Assembly (NCBI GenBank): GCA_039194995.1
Contig: JBCCVR010000007.1
Location: 16,447 to 80,446 of the forward strand
Length of the DNA stretch: 64,000 bases
DNA from: CCY15215 sp039194995
GTDB taxonomy: Bacteria > Cyanobacteriota > Cyanobacteriia > Cyanobacteriales > Spirulinaceae
Reading direction: 5' to 3'
Positions 61,003 through 64,000 of this stretch are shown here, piece by piece; position 1 is the first letter of the stretch, and each line of letters begins with the position of its first letter. Below the pieces are notes generated by a model. That model did not search any database, had not been told where the DNA came from, and was given only the letters and a program-made list of their open reading frames with translations. The translations under genes and the position numbers were made by a program.

Positions 61003-62316
61003 GTGAGCGATCGAGAGGTTTCCTCTAACTCAATGAGTATTCTTGTTGTTGACGATAAGCCAGCCAATTTAAGCGTACTTTCACAAATGCTATCTCGCGA
61101 GGGATATGAAGTTCGCGTTTCCTTAAATGGAAAATTTGCACTCCAATCCTGTCAAATTCTAACGCCCCATCTGATTCTCTTAGATATTATGATGCCAGAA
61201 ATGGATGGTTACGAAGTCTGTCAAAAATTAAAGGAAAATCCTCAAACTCGAGATATTCCCGTTATTTTTATCAGTGCTTTAGATGATGCTTTTAATAAAG
61301 TTAAAGCATTTGAGGTAGGGGGAGCAGATTATATTATAAAACCTTTTGAAGCGATTGAAGTTCTTGCGCGGATCAAACATCAACTCAAACTGCGATCGCT
61401 GCAATGCGAACTGCAAAATAGAAACGAATCTTTACAAGAAAATGTAAGGCAACTCCGCATGATGCAGGCAAACCTCATTCAAAATCAAACGATGTCTGCC
61501 TTGATGAAAGTCGTGGCGGGAATCGCTCACGAAATCAATAACCCAATTAATTTCATTAGCGGCAATATCAATATCGCCAAACAATATATTAAAGATTTAT
61601 TGGAATTTATCGAAGAAAATCAGTCAAATTCTACCGATCTCGCCTTCCAAGAACTCGCAGAAGAGTACAATCTGGACTTTATTATTGCGGATCTGCCCAA
61701 ATTGTTAAATTCCGTAACGGGAGGAACAAACCGAATTATTGATATCATTCGCCGATTGCAAGTATTTTCTCGTCTTGACGAAGCCGAACTTAAACCCGTC
61801 AATCTGAATGATGGTCTTGATAGTGCTTTGATGCTTTTAAGACATAAACTCCAAGCAACTCAGAACCGATCTAAAATTGAAGTCTTTACCCATTATGCAA
61901 GCCTGCCGAATGTAACTTGCTATCCTCGGGCGATCAATCAAGTTTTTCTCAATATCTTGGATAATGCAATCGATGCGATCGATACCAAAACCGAGACCGA
62001 TCGAGATCGGGAAAACGATATGGAAAAGGAGCGACAAAACGAGAAGTTTTGGATTGAGATTGTTACAGAATTAACCGATCGCGAAACCGTAAAGATCGTG
62101 ATTGCCGATAATGGAATTGGCATCGAAGAAGCGATCGCCTCCAAAATATTCGAGCCATTTTTTACAACGAAACCCATCGGTCAAGGCGTTGGCTTGGGAC
62201 TCTTTAGCAGCTATCGGACGATTATCGAACAACATCAAGGCGTTCTCGATTTCGGTTCGACTCCAGGCGATCGAACCGAGTTTATCATTGAAATCCCTCG
62301 CACTTTCATTCCTTGA
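61003..62316 (+). CDS. Response regulator-histidine kinase (REC-HisKA-HATPase), soluble
   Basis: 437 residues from GTG 61003, preceded by a strong AGGAGG (60991-60996). N-terminal receiver with 'ILVVDDKPANLSVLSQML', phospho-Asp in 'LLDIMMPEMDGYEV' (about 61) and 'YIIKPF' Lys. A coiled-coil linker (about 130-165) precedes HisKA 'VAGIAHEINNPINFISGNI' (His about 176), then HATPase 'NILDNAIDAI', 'IADNGIGI', 'IFEPFFTTKP', 'GVGLGLFSS'. No membrane segment. It sits inside the hybrid kinase array and probably takes a phosphate from those kinases, a known kind of relay in cyanobacteria. Confidence 0.92.
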   Translation: MSDREVSSNSMSILVVDDKPANLSVLSQMLSREGYEVRVSLNGKFALQSCQILTPHLILLDIMMPEMDGYEVCQKLKENPQTRDIPVIFISALDDAFNKVKAFEVGGADYIIKPFEAIEVLARIKHQLKLRSLQCELQNRNESLQENVRQLRMMQANLIQNQTMSALMKVVAGIAHEINNPINFISGNINIAKQYIKDLLEFIEENQSNSTDLAFQELAEEYNLDFIIADLPKLLNSVTGGTNRIIDIIRRLQVFSRLDEAELKPVNLNDGLDSALMLLRHKLQATQNRSKIEVFTHYASLPNVTCYPRAINQVFLNILDNAIDAIDTKTETDRDRENDMEKERQNEKFWIEIVTELTDRETVKIVIADNGIGIEEAIASKIFEPFFTTKPIGQGVGLGLFSSYRTIIEQHQGVLDFGSTPGDRTEFIIEIPRTFIP

Positions 62317-62351
62317 ATTAAGGTAAAGTTAGAGGAGTAGAAAATCCGATC

Positions 62352-62462
62352 CCAGAATTCCCTGACAAAATAAAAAATTGCAACGACCCGACTCGATCTC
62401 GTCACCCGTTACGAATTTACAGATCTGCCCGAACGCATCCAAAGTCTATGTAGTATAAACTA
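62352..62462 (+). pseudogene. 3'-end scrap of a fourth hybrid kinase copy
   Basis: The stretch beginning CAGAATTCCCTGACAAAATA and ending AGTATAAACTA closely matches the last 100 bases of kinase A (57940-58036), including GATCTCGTCACCCGTTACGA against GATCTCATTGCTCGTTACGA. The frame is broken by several indels. The following 30 bases also match the spacer that leads from kinase A to kinase B. It is what remains of an ancestral tandem copy. Confidence 0.75.
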
Positions 62463-62495
62463 AAGTTACCCAGAACAAAATTTTCGATCGGTTGT

Positions 62496-64000
62496 ATGTC
62501 TTTTAAATCTCCGTTCAATCCCCTAACGAATTTATCGAGGAAACTGCCCCTGCGAGTAGTTTTACTGGTTCCCTTCGTCCTGCAAATTTTTGGTGTCGTC
62601 GGATTGGTCGGCTATCTTTCTTTTAGAAATGGACAGACAGCCGTTAACGATCTGGCTTTACAAATTCGCAAAGAGTTAATTGCCCGTATCGAACGAGAAT
62701 TGCGAGCTTACACGGAAACCCCTCATATTATCAATAAACTCAATGCCAACGCTTTAGCTCGCGGCGATATCGATACGGTCAGTATTAAAGGAACGCATCT
62801 TTTTTGGGAACAATCCCAACTATTCTCGGGCAATAGTTTGATTTATTGCGGAACCGAGGCGGAAGGGGACTTTCTTGGGGTAGGGAAAGAACCGGACAAA
62901 CCCCAATTAATTTCTTATACCAACGCTTCAACCGGCCATCGCTTTATCGATTATAGCGTGAACGAACAAGGACAACCCGGAAAGAAATTGGGGGATTTGT
63001 ACGGAGATCCATACGATTCTCGTGCTCGTCCTTGGTACAAAAAGGCCATTGCTACGGGCGAACCCAATTGGAGTGAAGTGTATATCGATGCGGTCGTTAA
63101 TCTCCCGACTCTTTCAGCCAGTATTCCCGTTTATGATGAGGAAAAATCTCTCATTGGAGTTTGTGCGACGGATTTCTATTTATCGGAGGAAATTTCTCGA
63201 TTTCTGCAAAATTTGGAAATTGGCAAGTCTGGCGAGACCTTTATTATGGAGCGATCGGGGACTTTACTGGTGACATCCCTCGATGAACTGCCTTACGTGC
63301 AAAAAGGAGAAGAGATCGAGCGATTGAAAGGAACCGACCTGAACAATCCTTTGGTACGAGAAACAGCACGAGCCTTACAAGCTGCATTTGAAAATTTCGA
63401 TCGCATTCAAACCCCGCAGAAACTTGATTTTACCCTTGATGGCAAGCGGCAATTCGTACAAGTCCAGCCCTTTCAAGATGATTACGGTCTCGATTGGCTG
63501 ATTGTCGTGACCATCCCCGAAGCCGACTTTATGGAAGAAATTCATGCCAATACCCGCATAACGATCGTACTGTGTCTGGTCGCCTTCATCCTTGCCGTCG
63601 CGATCGGGATTGCCACCGCCCGTTGGGTAACGCAACCGATTTTACAGCTCAATCGTTCTGCAAAAGACCTCTCTAGCGGGAAGTGGCATAACATTACCGA
63701 AATAAAACGAGAAGACGAACTCGGAGAACTGGCTAAATCTTTTAATAGCATGGCAACACAGCTACAAGATTGGTTTGATAAACTCGAACAGCGCGTGCAA
63801 GAACGCACCCTAGAACTGGCTGAATCCAATCGACAATTGGAAGTTGCCAAAGAAAAAGCCGATGCTGCCAACCAAGCGAAAAGCGTTTTTCTCGCGAATA
63901 TGAGCCATGAGTTGCGAACCCCTCTCAATGCAATTCTCGGCTTCTCGCAAATTTTGACGCGATCGCAAAAACTCGACTCCGATCAACAAGAAAATGTGAA
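62496..64000 (+). CDS. Hybrid sensor histidine kinase C, N-terminal part (runs off the window)
   Basis: ATG 62496 opens a frame that stays open to the window end (501 codons). Same plan as kinases A and B: 'LPLRVVLLVPFVLQIFGVVG' membrane helix, Cache sensor with 'RARPWYKKAIATGEPNWSEV', second helix near 355, HAMP 'DELGELAKSFNSMATQLQ', and HisKA with 'MSHELRTPLNAIL' at about 470-482. The sensor resembles that of A more than B (for example 'LIYCGTEAEG' against 'GTYCGSEEDG'). Receiver and tail, if present, lie beyond the window. Confidence 0.9.
   Translation, partial: MSFKSPFNPLTNLSRKLPLRVVLLVPFVLQIFGVVGLVGYLSFRNGQTAVNDLALQIRKELIARIERELRAYTETPHIINKLNANALARGDIDTVSIKGTHLFWEQSQLFSGNSLIYCGTEAEGDFLGVGKEPDKPQLISYTNASTGHRFIDYSVNEQGQPGKKLGDLYGDPYDSRARPWYKKAIATGEPNWSEVYIDAVVNLPTLSASIPVYDEEKSLIGVCATDFYLSEEISRFLQNLEIGKSGETFIMERSGTLLVTSLDELPYVQKGEEIERLKGTDLNNPLVRETARALQAAFENFDRIQTPQKLDFTLDGKRQFVQVQPFQDDYGLDWLIVVTIPEADFMEEIHANTRITIVLCLVAFILAVAIGIATARWVTQPILQLNRSAKDLSSGKWHNITEIKREDELGELAKSFNSMATQLQDWFDKLEQRVQERTLELAESNRQLEVAKEKADAANQAKSVFLANMSHELRTPLNAILGFSQILTRSQKLDSDQQENV

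Noticed and set aside
1..64000. tRNA or rRNA genes
   Set aside because: I looked for GTTCGA-type T loops with matching acceptor stems in the gaps and found none that fold convincingly; a dedicated scan could still find one.

Overview
The window comes from a cyanobacterium. HIP1 octamers (GCGATCGC) occur throughout, in genes and between them. The gene content also points there: a Psb34/ssl1498-type photosystem II assembly protein, MenE, a phytol-kinase-like protein, NrtS, DUF3110, and the order rpsL-rpsG-fusA-tuf-rpsJ. The many sensor kinases and nucleotide cyclases, and the intergenic repeat families, suggest a large-genome (probably filamentous) lineage. I cannot assign a genus from the sequence alone.

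Layout. 1-1.3 kb: a decaying tandem array of PPP-type phosphatase genes with a 718-bp period. 1.4-8.2 kb: acs, then a YqcI/YcgG (GntA-like) gene divergent from an amidinohydrolase-like gene and an Orn/Lys/Arg decarboxylase-like gene, then psb34. 8.5-11.5 kb: a sensor kinase and a membrane protein. 11.7-16.7 kb: the str ribosomal operon, minus strand. 16.9-21.2 kb: an IscA-like protein, a cupin, and two adjacent nucleotide cyclase genes with complementary loss of catalytic residues. 21.7-25.1 kb: an XRE/ImmA pair divergent from two paralogous coiled-coil proteins. 25.3-34.4 kb: housekeeping and metabolic genes (GNAT, phytol-kinase-like, yidD, VanX-type dipeptidase, murQ, site-2 protease, menE, cobB, smpB, nrtS). 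34.4-44.6 kb: patatin, a degenerate RNase III-like protein, a lipoprotein, an ankyrin protein, two glycosyltransferases, a sugar epimerase, DUF4336 and an rRNA methyltransferase. 44.8-55 kb: cyst(e)ine lyase-like, DCC protein, pirin, WrbA, HxlR, an ISAs1 remnant, cobT, cupin, CHAT protein and a LysRS-KTSC fusion. 55.2-64 kb: a tandem array of Cache-HAMP-histidine kinase-receiver paralogues, with a REC-kinase gene and a pseudogene scrap inside it. The last kinase runs off the window.

Two themes run through the window. The first is repeat capture. Structured and simple repeats that normally lie between genes also sit in frame inside coding sequences. In cobB, three 58-bp copies are read in all three frames. 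Two paralogous kinases carry different repeats in the same loop. The menE tail and a decarboxylase linker are also repeat-derived. The second is duplication followed by decay: the phosphatase array (one frameshift, one 5' remnant), the cyclase pair (one nonsense codon, one internal deletion) and the kinase array (one 3' remnant).

The most unusual candidate system is the cyclase pair at 17925-21176. One protein keeps both metal aspartates but has lost the base-binding Lys and the transition-state Asn and Arg. The other keeps Lys/Asn/Arg but has lost a metal Asp. This is the C1/C2 division of labour known from mammalian adenylyl cyclases, here as two separate bacterial genes that now look partly broken. 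Functions are assigned by motif recognition only; no database search was possible.
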